NCBI GenBank assembly: GCA_963575745.1
Contig: CAUYUJ010015950.1
Location: forward strand, 142,001 to 206,000
Direction: 5' to 3'
DNA length: 64,000 nt
Source of the DNA: Prorocentrum cordatum
Taxonomy: Eukaryota; Sar; Dinophyceae; Prorocentrales; Prorocentraceae
The notes under the pieces were generated by a model. The model was not told the origin of the DNA. It did not search any database and saw only the letters and a list, made by a program, of their open reading frames with translations. The position numbers and the translations under genes are program-made. How positions within the stretch are numbered: position 1 is the stretch's first letter; every line of letters begins with the position of its first letter. Shown here in pieces: positions 52,269-60,850 of the stretch.

Positions 52269-54177
52269 GGAAATCCGTAGCTCGGTCGCGAAAAGTCACG
52301 CACGCGGTCTCATCGTGGAGCCCCCGCGAGAGTTCATCCATCGCAAACCAGAAGTCCATCGTCAACAGGTGTCCAAACGAAGTGGGGTTAGCGTATGGGC
52401 GGGGAACCTTCAGCCCTTTGTTTTGCGCCTTGCGCTGTTGCTTTCTGATAGCTTTGGCCCAATTGCATACTGAACAATATGGGTTCTCGGGAGTATGAGT
52501 TAGAAGGTGCGGCAGAGAGGCTGCTGCCTTTTTGAGCCGCTCGGCAAGGGTCTCCGACGCCTCAACCTCCACAGCATCTGGGTCTAATTCTGGCGGTGAG
52601 TCGATGTCGACTAAGTCGCCACCGCCAGCGTCTCCAATTTCACCCTCCTCGGGCCCGGGGGCCGCATCGCACGCGCTGGAGTCCAATCCTCGATCCATGT
52701 CATAGGGGAGGTATCCTGATGCCCCGTACCAATGAGGGCTCTCATCTGCGGCGCAGCAGGCCTCGGCTTTGCCGGGCTGCTCGTCGCACTGTCCAACGGC
52801 TTGACCGCGGCAGGGCAAAGTTGAGAGACTCTTGGAGGCAGCAGTGCCGGTCGGCGTCCGATTCCAACCACTTTCGCTAGCCTTTTGAGGCGAATAGTAA
52901 AAGTAAGTGATGGCATCCGCAGAGTCTAACGAAGACGGAAAAACAGGCGCGATCTCAGTTGGCCGTCCATCAACGTAGCTGTGGGTGCCAATCAACTCAT
53001 GTGCATGCAGGTCTATGGTCACGCGAGTCTGGACAGCGTGGGGCGGAGGTCCTCCCGCCGATTCCACATTGTCCAGGAATGTCTTGGCGCCTGGCGTCAC
53101 GCAACACCACCGCTCGGGAGGTCCACCCCCTTCGGCGGCAACCGCGCACATCCGCTGACCCAGCGCCTCTTTGCCTGATAGGGTCAAGTATGGCATCTTG
53201 CCCTCAACGGCCAGGTCCACTCTTTGACCGTTGGGCAACAACAGGCAGGGTCTTTGGTCTGCTGGCCAGAAGAAGCTAAAGCCGTGATCCATGCACCGTT
53301 CTCCTACCGAAATCACGCACGGAGTCTCCGGCATGACTAAGGCATTAAAACTACCACCCTTAAACTTGGGGCATGCGATGCGAACTGAACCGAAGGCCTC
53401 CGACTCTCCCCCAGCAGTATTCAGAGTGATCGATTGAGGAAGCTTTCGGATCAATACTATTGCACCAGCGCTTCTACTGTATCTCTCCGCTATGAGGTTA
53501 TACCCACACCCAGTATCTATTATAAAGCTCAGCGCGCCGAGATACGCACCTTCTTTGTATGTGCATCCAGCAGCGGCTGTGCCGTGTGGGCCCTCTTCCC
53601 CCTCCTCGGTTCTCAACCAGAGATGCCAGACTTCATCCTGCAGGTCTGACGCTCTGATCAGGGCCTCCGCAGCAGACGCCCTCGACTGAGTAGACATCAG
53701 TCTGCGCATTTCTCCTGGGAATGTCCACCTATCTTTGCCACTTGAAGGCAACTCTTTCAAGTCGTGGCGACGCGCCTTCCTGCAAGCGACGGCGGGCTCC
53801 TCAGCGGAGGGGTGAAATCGAACACGGAGATTGCACCTATCGTTCGTTTGATATCGGATGCAACTCTTACTAGAGGGGGCGCTCCAGTACCTCTTGATAG
53901 CGTCCCGAGAAAGAGGATGCAGAAAATTCGCAAGAACATCGACGAGACTCTCGACTTGTTCCCTGCCTTCGCGGTGAAACTCACCACCGGAGGGATTCCT
54001 GTAGACTCCTCCGCCGGTATCACTAAAGACCTTCAAAAACTTAGGGCTGGTCTGTTTCTGCCCTGGGAGGCCCCGAAACAACGGAGCGAGGCACGCAGCG
54101 GCGCTCAAACTGACTTGGTCAGTGAGCATCTTCCGATCCCCCCCCCCTTTCGGTTTGACCGACGCGGACTTCGCCAC
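52216..54177 (-). CDS. Aspartic protease and integrase N-terminal part
   Basis: 653 residues. Retropepsin-like protease: LGALSFIIDTGCGYNLIAER with DTG at residues 221-223, then a flap-like region (SITLNTAGGESEAFG) and CVISVGERCMDHGF. Integrase N-terminal zinc segment HLLTHTPENPYCSVCNWAKA (HH-CC type) lies near residue 565, then HLLTMDFWFAMDE with the first catalytic Asp. The ORF ends at VLFGNF, where the frame shifts to the rest of the core. The first 200 residues include the end of Gag. Protease would cleave the polyprotein; integrase would insert the cDNA. Confidence 0.8.
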   Translation of the reverse strand: MAKSASVKPKGGGDRKMLTDQVSLSAAACLAPLFRGLPGQKQTSPKFLKVFSDTGGGVYRNPSGGEFHREGREQVESLVDVLANFLHPLSRDAIKRYWSAPSSKSCIRYQTNDRCNLRVRFHPSAEEPAVACRKARRHDLKELPSSGKDRWTFPGEMRRLMSTQSRASAAEALIRASDLQDEVWHLWLRTEEGEEGPHGTAAAGCTYKEGAYLGALSFIIDTGCGYNLIAERYSRSAGAIVLIRKLPQSITLNTAGGESEAFGSVRIACPKFKGGSFNALVMPETPCVISVGERCMDHGFSFFWPADQRPCLLLPNGQRVDLAVEGKMPYLTLSGKEALGQRMCAVAAEGGGPPERWCCVTPGAKTFLDNVESAGGPPPHAVQTRVTIDLHAHELIGTHSYVDGRPTEIAPVFPSSLDSADAITYFYYSPQKASESGWNRTPTGTAASKSLSTLPCRGQAVGQCDEQPGKAEACCAADESPHWYGASGYLPYDMDRGLDSSACDAAPGPEEGEIGDAGGGDLVDIDSPPELDPDAVEVEASETLAERLKKAAASLPHLLTHTPENPYCSVCNWAKAIRKQQRKAQNKGLKVPRPYANPTSFGHLLTMDFWFAMDELSRGLHDETACVTFRDRATDFLAAQGVHDKSAVLFGNF

Positions 54178-54275
54178 ATCCGTCGAGCAAGGAAGACAAG
54201 AAAGTATACCCTTAACAAAATTATGTCAACCATTCCTCCTGCACTGACGGCTGAGCTGCCAGTGCGGAGCCATTG

Positions 54276-54581
54276 TCACGGATGACCAGGTGTGCTCTGG
54301 GCAAACCAACACTCCTTGCCACGCGAACATTTACCTGTTTCCTTGTAGGAGCGACAGACCATGTCTTTGCCTTTGCCTTTGCCTCTATTATTGTCTCCAT
54401 CCTTTTTGCGTTTGTCCGAGTTATTACTGGAGGCACTCGAGCCACCATCACCCCCCGACGATGAGACATTGGCGGCGGCGGCATTGGCTTGTTTAACTGT
54501 GCGCTCATACCACAAAGATTGCCCCGCGTCAAGCTTCGCTTGTTCCCATTTGTCGCGTTTAAGCTTCTCAGCATCGGTCAA
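54276..54581 (-). pseudogene. Gag C-terminal part with third CCCH finger
   Basis: 101 residues: KLKRDKWEQAKLDAGQSLWY, a Ser/Gly/Lys-rich linker, then CRSYKETGKCSRGKECWFAQ ending in STPGHP. The spacing C-x8-C-x5-C-x(8)-H resembles CCCH RNA-binding fingers. It precedes the protease ORF, where retroviral-type Gags usually have CCHC knuckles. A 98-bp gap with frame change separates it from 54177. Confidence 0.55.
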
Positions 54582-55190
54582 CCCTCTGTGTTCTTTATTG
54601 CAACTGTCTGCTGCTCCACGACAATTCTTGGGGTCTCGCGACCACGCGTAGCATGGCGTCTTGCACTCTTTCCCACGCGATCGATTGGATTGACTCCTGC
54701 TTCTCTGTTGCGTTCCTTCCCACGTCCACCCGTCGGGGTCTGCGATCGACTCTGCCCCTTTCGGCCTCGGTCTTTGGATCTCCCTCTGGGGTTCTTGTTC
54801 TGGGCAGGAGCGGCATTAGACTTGTTCCCCGCAGCCGGCTGAGCCAGCGCGGCAGCCTTAGGCTTCGTATGATTGAAAAAGACAACCCTTTCCAGCATAC
54901 GGGCAGGTCTCGCCCTTGCGCACGTACTTGCACGTTGTTTCGCCCTTAGTCAATCCACTCTTCATTACATCGGTGGGTTTCCCTAGTCGGGCTGCTACTT
55001 CTGCCGGAGCGGCTTGGCCGCCGGCATTTCGTCGATTGCCATTGCCCCCACCTCCGCCCAATCTGGCCTGCCGAGCACGTTGATTCAAAGTGCTCTCATG
55101 CACGCTGATGTTCCATTCTTCTTTATCACGCAGCATCATCCCTTCGATCTGCTCCATCAGCCATTCGTAAGTCTTCACACCCTGTCCCAT
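54578..55190 (-). pseudogene. Gag middle part with first and second CCCH fingers
   Basis: Frame 55190-54858: VKTYEWLMEQIEGMMLRDKE, then CKYVRKGETCPYAGKGC. The finger's histidine (FFNH) is in the next frame (54898-54578), which continues with a basic NKNPRGRSKDRGRKGQSRSQ tract. The second finger, CYAWSRDPKNCRGAADSC followed by NKEH, lies at about 54655-54590 in a third frame. At least two frameshifts are therefore present. Confidence 0.5.
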
Positions 55191-56019
55191 TTTGTCTTTG
55201 GACAGATCATAGTTGGCAAACGAAATTCAATGTATTGGGCTTTCTGCATTGCTCGATGAAATATGCATGGGCATGGGTCTTCATCAGACGGAGGTCGGGC
55301 GCCGTAGAGCTGTTGGTATACATCTGTCCATTCATTGTAGAAATTATACAGGTCAGCGTCTGGCTTGTTGGGGTCAATGACAACCTTGAAGATATCACGC
55401 GAAATTCGATGTTGGCCTAACTCCGACCTAACAGAACACCAATGACAAATTGCTCGTACCATCTCACGTCCCGTCAAGAGTCTTTCCTCATTCTGGGCGC
55501 TGCACTCCATTCGAGTGATCTGCTGAAGGAAGTGTAAGTGATGACTGGGCAGGTTACGATCCCTGCGCATTTTCTTGTGAATTGCTCAATCAGATGTGTA
55601 GCAACCATGAGGTCAAGACGCTGGAAGCGACCTGCTTCTTTGAATTGTTCTTCGTCCACAGCAGGGTTCATAGCTTCCGTAATCCAGCGCTGTGCTGCTT
55701 GGATCTCAGGCGACGACCCAGCGATCGCGCGGATTGCATGCATTTACCACTCCCGTATTTTTGTAACATCGGGAATGTCCATCAAGTCAACCTTCTGATT
55801 GTTTCCTACCTGTCTCCACTAGTCCAACGGAGTACTTTCATCAATACCTCCTGGATCATGTGGCCCTCCTGGGCCCTGGGGTCCGCCACGACCACCTCCA
55901 CCATCTGAAGATCCCGGTCCCCCCGGACTCCCTGGAGGCGGTTTATCTGGTCGTTTGTCGTTAGCGTCGTCGCGCATCGACAATCTCAGCGCTCGGCGCG
56001 TCGCCCCTGCCATCCCCAT
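55175..56019 (-). pseudogene. Gag capsid-like region
   Basis: Frames 56019-55819 (Gly/Pro-rich), 55743-55474 (EIQAAQRWITEAMNPAVDEE, FKEAGRFQRLDLMVATHLIE) and 55570-55175 (MVRAICHWCSVRSELGQHRI, FKVVIDPNKPDADLYNFYNE, WTDVYQQLYGARPPSDEDPC). Helix-rich and folded-looking, in the position of a copia capsid. Two in-frame stops (about 55821 and 55744) and a frameshift at about 55480-55570 interrupt it. The dinoflagellate origin and the Gag role are inferred from position only. Confidence 0.5.
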
Positions 56020-56122
56020 CTTCGCCCTGTCCTGCCCGGCCAGACGGCTTAGCCGCTGGCGGCCTCACAGGTCCGCCCCTGGAAAATGGATGATAATTGA
56101 CAAAACGGCCATTCTCATTGGA

Positions 56123-56920
56123 TCATGTCAATTTCATCCCGATTGGCAAACCATTCCCAGAGGTACTCGGCTCAGCCGGATCTTCGAGCGCAGGGCCAGG
56201 GGCAGTAAAGTTGGGTCGCATAATAGACCTCACCGGAGTTTCTTGTGAAAGTACAGGCATATCGAATGAACTTGAGGTGGGCACTTTTTCTTGTCCTTTT
56301 TCACTGTGCGGAAATGGATTTGCGATGCTAACTTTAAGCTTCATCATTCCTTTCTCTGATTCAGCTGCATTTGTTATGGCCCCACCTTTCTCTCGGACGT
56401 TGGCGGCTGACCTTTCTGAACTCAGTCTAATATGTTCTCCAGCCTGCTCCGTCGTTCGTTGGCATATTTTGTCAACGCTATATTCATCGAGGAGCTTTTG
56501 CTGTTGTTCCCGAAATTCACGATTGGCGCTGCGTTGATTCCACTGCTCATTCCACTTCTCTAGTTCCGCCGGCAAACTCCTATTTTCAGTACATGTAAAA
56601 CATCTTTTGGTGTTCATATCGAAGTGATCTTTGCAGGCAGGTAATCCACAAGTAGCGCAATCGTCTGTTTTCGGGTTGAAGCAAACTGAGCAACTCTCTT
56701 CCTCGCCCCGTTTCGCAGGCTGTGGCTGCGGTGCAGCTCTCACCTGCAACGTCGAAGATCCCGCATTCGTTACGGTCGTCAAGTCAGACGGCGGGCATGT
56801 GTCATTGCTCAACTGCATGCGCTGGAGGGATGCTCTAGCATGTTCATGTGACTTGAGTTCTTCTCGACATTGATTGTTTTGGTCAGCTATCTTCGCAGCT
56901 ACAACTTGGGTGTTAACCAC
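56123..56920 (-). pseudogene. Cys-rich coiled-coil protein, second part
   Basis: 265 residues: NQCREELKSHEHARASLQRM, a zinc-binding segment (ESCSVCFNPKTDDCATCG, ACKDHFDMNTKRCFTC), then KWNEQWNQRSANREFREQQQ and EKGMMKLKVSIANPFPHSEK. It continues the coiled coil of the 58014-56899 ORF through a frameshift at about 56900-56920 (the two overlap by 22 bp). Eight regularly spaced cysteines suggest a treble-clef or B-box-like domain. Confidence 0.45.
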
Positions 56921-58014
56921 TTCCAGCCTGGCGTGTTGAAGCTTTTCTTGAAGCTCCTGTTTTCTCGTTCTGCCCTGGCTGTAGCGATTTTCCCCCCTTC
57001 TACTCTAGCCGCTGCAGCGGCCTGTCGTTCGGAAGCCAGCATCTCGACATATCGGTTCTCGGCTTCTTTCTCCGCCTGCCGCTTAGCGACCGCGGTCTGA
57101 TGGCGCACCTGCCCCACCAACCCTTGCCCCCGCTCTCTGGCAGCCGTGGCCAGGGCGAGCCTTTCAGCCTCGAGCGTCTTCCGAACATCTTCAATGGTTG
57201 CAGTTTTCTCCTCTCGACCCAGTCGAGCCTTTTCGGCCCGCTGCGCCTCGCTTGCCGGGAACTCCTGCTGAGTCTTAGCTTCAACAAGTCTAGCCTGATC
57301 CTGAATAGCTAGTATGAGAAGATATGTACGGTTATGCTCGCTCATATGAAACCAATTTACACACAGCCATTGGTTGCTGCATTTAGGGCATACATCCGAG
57401 CAGCTTTTACATACTGGACGCCTACACGCACCCTCTGGCATGTGTGCTGTCCCCGGGCATCTGCTCTCCGCCTGAGGCGCGCAGTCAGAGTTCCAGTTCC
57501 AGCACGTCTCAAGCATGGATATAGTGCTGTTGCTCCTTGAAGCAGATCGCGCTCCTGATCTCGGTATCGTGGGTCTTCCCCTACTCGAAGCGCTTGATCG
57601 AGGACGCACGCGCGTGCATTCTGGGGGCTTCGGCACCTCCCGAAACTCCTCATTCCTTTCATCCTGTCTTATTAGCTCAGTGTATGGAGCTGGTTGCTCA
57701 ACCATTTCTCCATCCTCGACGACAGCCGGTATCGAGGGTTGCCAATCGCCTGAGGCGACGGCGGAACGATGGAAACCTTCTTTAAGCGGTGAGTCGTTCG
57801 GATCGTAATCCTCGTTCCTCTGCTTCTTGAGTTGAGGTGCAGGAGTCCGTCTTGTAGACTCCCTATCGTGCTTCGCCTGAAATTGATGTTCGATATCAGC
57901 CTTGTCCGCCTGAGGCGTCAGGTCACTTGTATCAACGTCAGAACCATCTGGAGACCAGCTCTCGCCTTGGGCGGGGTGGTCTGCGCCCATTAACGAGGGC
58001 AGTTCTCGGCTCAA
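56899..58014 (-). CDS. Cys-rich coiled-coil protein, first part
   Basis: 371 residues. An acidic N-terminal 130 residues is followed by an Arg/Ser-rich patch (RSGARSASRSNSTIS), a zinc-binding segment with cysteines in CWNWNSDC, RCPGTAHMPEGACRRPVC and KSCSDVCPKCSNQWLC, then a long Ala/Glu/Arg coiled coil (TIEDVRKTLEAERLALATAA onward). It belongs to the 5' coding part of the element, before the capsid-like region, and such an N-terminal extension is not typical of plant or yeast copia Gag. Triloop hairpins at 57469-57479, 57746-57758 and 57907-57917 lie within it. Confidence 0.45.
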   Translation of the reverse strand: MSRELPSLMGADHPAQGESWSPDGSDVDTSDLTPQADKADIEHQFQAKHDRESTRRTPAPQLKKQRNEDYDPNDSPLKEGFHRSAVASGDWQPSIPAVVEDGEMVEQPAPYTELIRQDERNEEFREVPKPPECTRVRPRSSASSRGRPTIPRSGARSASRSNSTISMLETCWNWNSDCAPQAESRCPGTAHMPEGACRRPVCKSCSDVCPKCSNQWLCVNWFHMSEHNRTYLLILAIQDQARLVEAKTQQEFPASEAQRAEKARLGREEKTATIEDVRKTLEAERLALATAARERGQGLVGQVRHQTAVAKRQAEKEAENRYVEMLASERQAAAAARVEGGKIATARAERENRSFKKSFNTPGWKWLTPKL

Positions 58015-58036
58015 GGAAACTCCTTTGTTGGCATAT

Positions 58037-58723
58037 TCAAAAATCTTCCTCCATGGAGTTTATTTCATGCTCTCTATCGATTGGCTCATCACTATCTTGT
58101 CCGACCTGTCCGTTCAATGCTATCGGGATGGGAAGATTTCCACTCGTGCCTCCCCATCCGCCTGGGACGTTGGGGCACACGCCTGTGGAATCATGAGCTT
58201 CTCCCGACCCGCTGGCTTCACCAGCGGCCGGTACGAATGTATGTGCAGCAATCGGAATAGGACTTATTGACTCCGATGATTCGGCGATCAGAGACGAGAA
58301 TGCTCCTCGTCTGGGTCTCGCTGTTACGCCATCCCGTCCATGCGGGTCTGGGGTCTGTTTGCGATTACCAATCGGAACTCCAGCGAGAGAGCCATCTTCC
58401 GACATCTCAACAACCTCCTCACTACTTCTACCCCGAGAGACCCGAGTGGCGATACTAGAAGAGGGAAGGCGGCCCTGCCCCCGGCCGCTCTCCTGTAGGT
58501 CATGTCCGTCATGCTGTACAACTTGCTGTTCAACGTTTCGCGAAATGACGGACATTTCATTTGTCTTATCATAGCTCATACCCGCAGCGACTAAGTCGCA
58601 GGGTTCATCAGAAGACCAGACTCCTGGCTGATATAAACCCGTATCGACTATGTCGCGGCTTTCGGCTGATAGCCAGTCCACAGGAATTATCTGCTCAGTG
58701 GTAGAGGGTACGGGACGAGACAT
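58037..58723 (-). CDS. First ORF of the insert, starts in the terminal repeat
   Basis: 228 residues. The ATG at 58723 lies inside the 272-bp terminal repeat, so the first 11 residues (MSRPVPSTTEQ) are encoded by the repeat and would also be encoded by the left copy. The rest is acidic and Ser/Gly-rich (WLSAESRDIVDTGLYQPGVW, SISPIPIAAHTFVPAAG) with no domain I recognise. It ends 23 bp before the next ORF (58014), in another frame. Probably the N terminus of the Gag precursor. Confidence 0.4.
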   Translation of the reverse strand: MSRPVPSTTEQIIPVDWLSAESRDIVDTGLYQPGVWSSDEPCDLVAAGMSYDKTNEMSVISRNVEQQVVQHDGHDLQESGRGQGRLPSSSIATRVSRGRSSEEVVEMSEDGSLAGVPIGNRKQTPDPHGRDGVTARPRRGAFSSLIAESSESISPIPIAAHTFVPAAGEASGSGEAHDSTGVCPNVPGGWGGTSGNLPIPIALNGQVGQDSDEPIDREHEINSMEEDF

Positions 58724-58962
58724 CGATAAGACAAGTATCTGGTAAGCGAATGTACTCGATCAGGAATAGTAAGGGAGGAGGCTGGCTGGCCGACGACCGA
58801 CGAAGTGCGACGGCCGGGGGCGGGCGCGCTCCTTTTATCTCCTTTACGCTCACGCGTAGCTCGAGTACAACACAGCTGCAGATAGTCACACAATGCGCAG
58901 CAAAGCAAGTGATGTGAAAAGCAGCATGAATATGAGGCGGAGAGGAGCTTATTTACTCCCCC
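58690..58962 (-). repeat. Terminal direct repeat, 5' side (LTR-like)
   Basis: Copy of 20381-20652 in the same orientation. Its outer edge (ATTTACTCCCCC) coincides with the target duplication at 58958-58964. The inner edge reads CTGCTCAGTGGTAGAGG on the plus strand, a match to the tRNA D-arm/A-box consensus; a B box is at best weak (CTCGATCAGG at about 58754). In the element's sense, transcription from this repeat would include the first ORF's start codon. Confidence 0.6.
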
Positions 58963-58964
58963 AG
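58958..58964. repeat. Candidate target-site duplication, right
   Basis: CCCCCAG, equal to 20319-20325. The following GCTGGACCACCTCTTGCGC continues the 64-bp array exactly as GCTGGAGCACCTCTTGCGC does at 16724. The five C's are also shared with the terminal repeat, so the true length could be as short as two bases. Confidence 0.6.
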
Positions 58965-59490
58965 GCTGGACCACCTCTTGCGCAGCATCCGAGAGCTCAG
59001 AGTTGCGAGAATGTCTTGTGCGAAACAGGCCGGACCACCTTGCGCACGGCATCTCAGAGCTCAGAGTTGAAAGGATGTCTCAGGCGAGACGGGCCGGACC
59101 ACCTCGCGCAGGGCATCTCAGAGCTCAGAAGTTCGAGGATGTCTCAGGCGAAACGAGCCGGACCACCTCTCGCGCGGCATCTCCGAAGTCAGAGTTTCGA
59201 GGATGTCTCAGGCGAAACGGGCCGGACCACCTCGCGTAAGGCATCGCAGAGCTCAGAGTTTCGAGGATGTCTCAGGCGAAACGGCCCGGACCACCTCTCG
59301 CACGGCACCTCGGGGCTCAGAGTTTCGAGGATGTCTCAAGCGAAACGGCCCGGACCACCTCTTACGCGGCGTCCTGGAGCGCAACTTTTCGAGGATGTCT
59401 CAGGCGAAACGACCAATCCCGGCCAACTCAGAAACCAGAATTGTGAAGATGTCTTAAGCGAAACGGCCAAAACCATAAAATGTGTGTGAG
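58965..59490 (+). repeat. 64-bp tandem array, right copy
   Basis: Same array as 16724-17250, unit for unit, with scattered substitutions. It is followed by the same unique segment (59491-59572, TATCACAACAGCACCCCGTT). The left and right arrays are a long-range duplication, one of which received the 38.6-kb insert. Confidence 0.9.
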
Positions 59491-59572
59491 GATGTCTCTG
59501 CTCCGCCTTCCCTCGGCCGGAGTTAGTTTCTATCACAACAGCACCCCGTTCAGCAAGCTGTTTGGGAAAAAC

Positions 59573-59753
59573 AGCCGCCGCCCCTGCAGCTCCGAACCGC
59601 GAAAGACCACTCGGTCAGTCGACAACGGCGCGCAATATGGGCCGGCGGAATGAGCGAAGCGATTCAATACTCAGGCTGATGCAGCGGCGAAGGTAACAGC
59701 CCTCCGACACCCTCAGCCCAGTCGAAGTAGAAACGGTTGCTCGCTTTGAACGT
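59573..59753. other. No gene recognised
   Basis: GC-rich spacer between the array's trailing segment and the LINE-like tail. It may contain further upstream coding of that ORF in a broken frame, but I see no convincing protein. Confidence 0.4.
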
Positions 59754-60227
59754 GTGTTTCGTACTGTTGCTAAGCTTTATGCCCAAATTATACCTCTGGA
59801 GCCCAGGTTGGATCTACCCGACATCCCCTCAACTAAACCCCCCTCTGCTCCGAGACCTCCTCCTCCTCCCCCCCGTGACTGTCATTGGGAAGGTAGGTTT
59901 TGGATTCGCTCTTTGTTTTCGCGCTGCCCGTGGCATTGGGAGGCCCATCCCATCAAAGGAATCACTGGGGAGTCGCTCCGTTAGCTCGAGCACCGTCCAG
60001 TTACCTTGGAGTCCGACCATGGTAAAGGCTTAATTATTGTGTGCGCCAGAAGTCATTGCTACACTTCTGGCAGTCAGGTCCGTGGGCTCGCCAGAAATTG
60101 TGCTGGCCCCCCGACCAAAGACAAGCGTGACAACGGCCGCTGTAACGCCTGGTCTTGTATCCTCAAGGGGAGACATCCCAAGAGTGGCATACCACTTGCA
60201 TCTGGACCGCTGAGCGAGGACGCCTAG
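59754..60227 (+). pseudogene. C-terminal fragment of a LINE-like ORF
   Basis: One reading frame from about 59754 to 60227 broken only by a TAG at 59982-59984. After the stop: DHGKGLIIVCARSHCYTSGS, QVRGLARNCAGPPTKDKRDN and CILKGRHPKSG. The C..HC-type start, L...C.GPPT and GRHP block resembles the short Cys-rich tail I associate with dinoflagellate LINE-type reverse-transcriptase proteins (from memory, unverified). Upstream: LDLPDIPSTKPPSAPRPPPP and CHWEGRFWIRSLFSRCPWHW. RT and endonuclease domains are absent, so this is a 5'-truncated or rearranged copy. Confidence 0.4.
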
Positions 60228-60660
60228 TCTGGGACGGTCTTGTTGCTTCAGACTCCTCCAGCTGGCAGCTCAGTGCTGCAGTTTTGGATGAGTGGTGTGT
60301 GCAGTGCGGTTCAGCTGGTTGATGTTGAAAAGTCCCTCCCTCTAATTACCCCCTGCCCTGGGTCCAGACGGGAGGGGTGGGTGGGTGCGAGGCGTTAGAA
60401 GGTCTAGGGTGGCACAAACCCAAGATGGACCTCAAGACTGTACAAGATAATCCGAGGTAGATCAAGATCACCTGGAATATGCTTCCAAAAGGCGAGCATC
60501 GCCCAAGTCGGTACGGGACGCCCTAGGGAGACCCTAGTGGCTTCTCGCCTTTTTGCCTCCGATGGGCCGCTGATGCCTCAAGATGGCCCCAAGATCGCCC
60601 AAGGGAGCCCCATTATGGGCCTGGAAGGACGCCCAAGACTGCCTCGTGAAAGCCCAAGAG
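60228..60660. other. No gene recognised
   Basis: 3' flank of the LINE-like tail, with GGGAGGGGTGGGTGGGTGCG at about 60370. At 60570-60640 AAGATGGCCCCAAGATCGCC resembles the short subrepeat of the A/B satellite at 9.4-16.5 kb. Confidence 0.4.
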
Positions 60661-60850
60661 ATCGTCATCACCGCCATCGCAATCGCCGTACCCCATCGCG
60701 CGTCCTCGACGCGCTCCTTCATCCTCGCGCGTCGTCATCCTCGCCATCGTCATCGTAATCGTCATCATCGTCATCATTGTCGTCGTCATCAAGGCCATCA
60801 TCATCGTCGTCCCCTCGCGCGTCCTCGACGCGCTCCTTGACCTTCGTCAT
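60661..60850. repeat. (ATC)n/(GTC)n imperfect trinucleotide tract
   Basis: ATCGTCATC-type repeats with an internal direct repeat of GCGCGTCCTCGACGCGCTCCTT (60699-60720 and about 60817-60839). Confidence 0.8.

Larger units (their letters stand above)
20823..58599. repeat. Scattered triloop micro-hairpins
   Basis: Perfect inverted repeats of 9-15 bp around a three-base loop that starts with T on the plus strand, most often TGA, TTA, TAA or TCA. Examples: 20823-20835, 22857-22869, 23525-23535, 23941-23955 (CACGGCTAAGCCGTG), 25475-25487 (CCGACTGAGTCGG), 26247-26259, 27698-27708, 27806-27816, 28260-28270, 28948-28958, 29495-29507, 29667-29677, 30782-30794, 30813-30823; equivalents in the second unit (e.g. 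32349-32361, 33242-33252, 33658-33672, 34680-34690); 50779-50791, 51244-51256, 52608-52618, 56045-56055, 56168-56178, 57469-57479, 57746-57758, 57907-57917, 58587-58599. Other loops: TGC at 29948-29960, TTG at 50641-50653 and 55008-55020, TTT at 25832-25844. They lie in coding frames and in the 3' untranslated part. Confidence 0.8.
20326..58957 (-). mobile_element. 38.6-kb composite copia-like insertion
   Basis: Bounded by CCCCCAG on both sides and by halves of a locus that is intact at 16.65-16.8 kb. Retroelement coding runs on the minus strand in Ty1/copia order: Gag-like ORFs (58723-54276), protease and integrase (54177-51984), RT and RNase H (50376-48244), then extra ORFs. The element is interrupted at 41840-47735 by satellites and a plus-strand transposon fragment, and contains a tandem duplication (22656-41839). 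A 272-bp direct repeat occurs at 58690-58962 and 20381-20652. The right copy abuts the target duplication, but the left one is 55 bp inside it, so the terminal repeats are not clean LTRs. Many frameshifts and stops show the element is inactive. Confidence 0.65.

Noticed and set aside
58690-58765. A tRNA gene or tRNA-derived SINE starting at the A-box-like string
   Set aside because: No acceptor stem, no anticodon arm and no convincing B box at the expected distance; kept only as an A-box resemblance in a finding.
20376-58967. Classical LTR pair with target duplications directly at the edges of the 272-bp repeats
   Set aside because: Bases beside the left repeat (GTTCAC) do not match those beside the right one (AGGCTG); the CCCCCAG pair 55 bp farther out fits instead.
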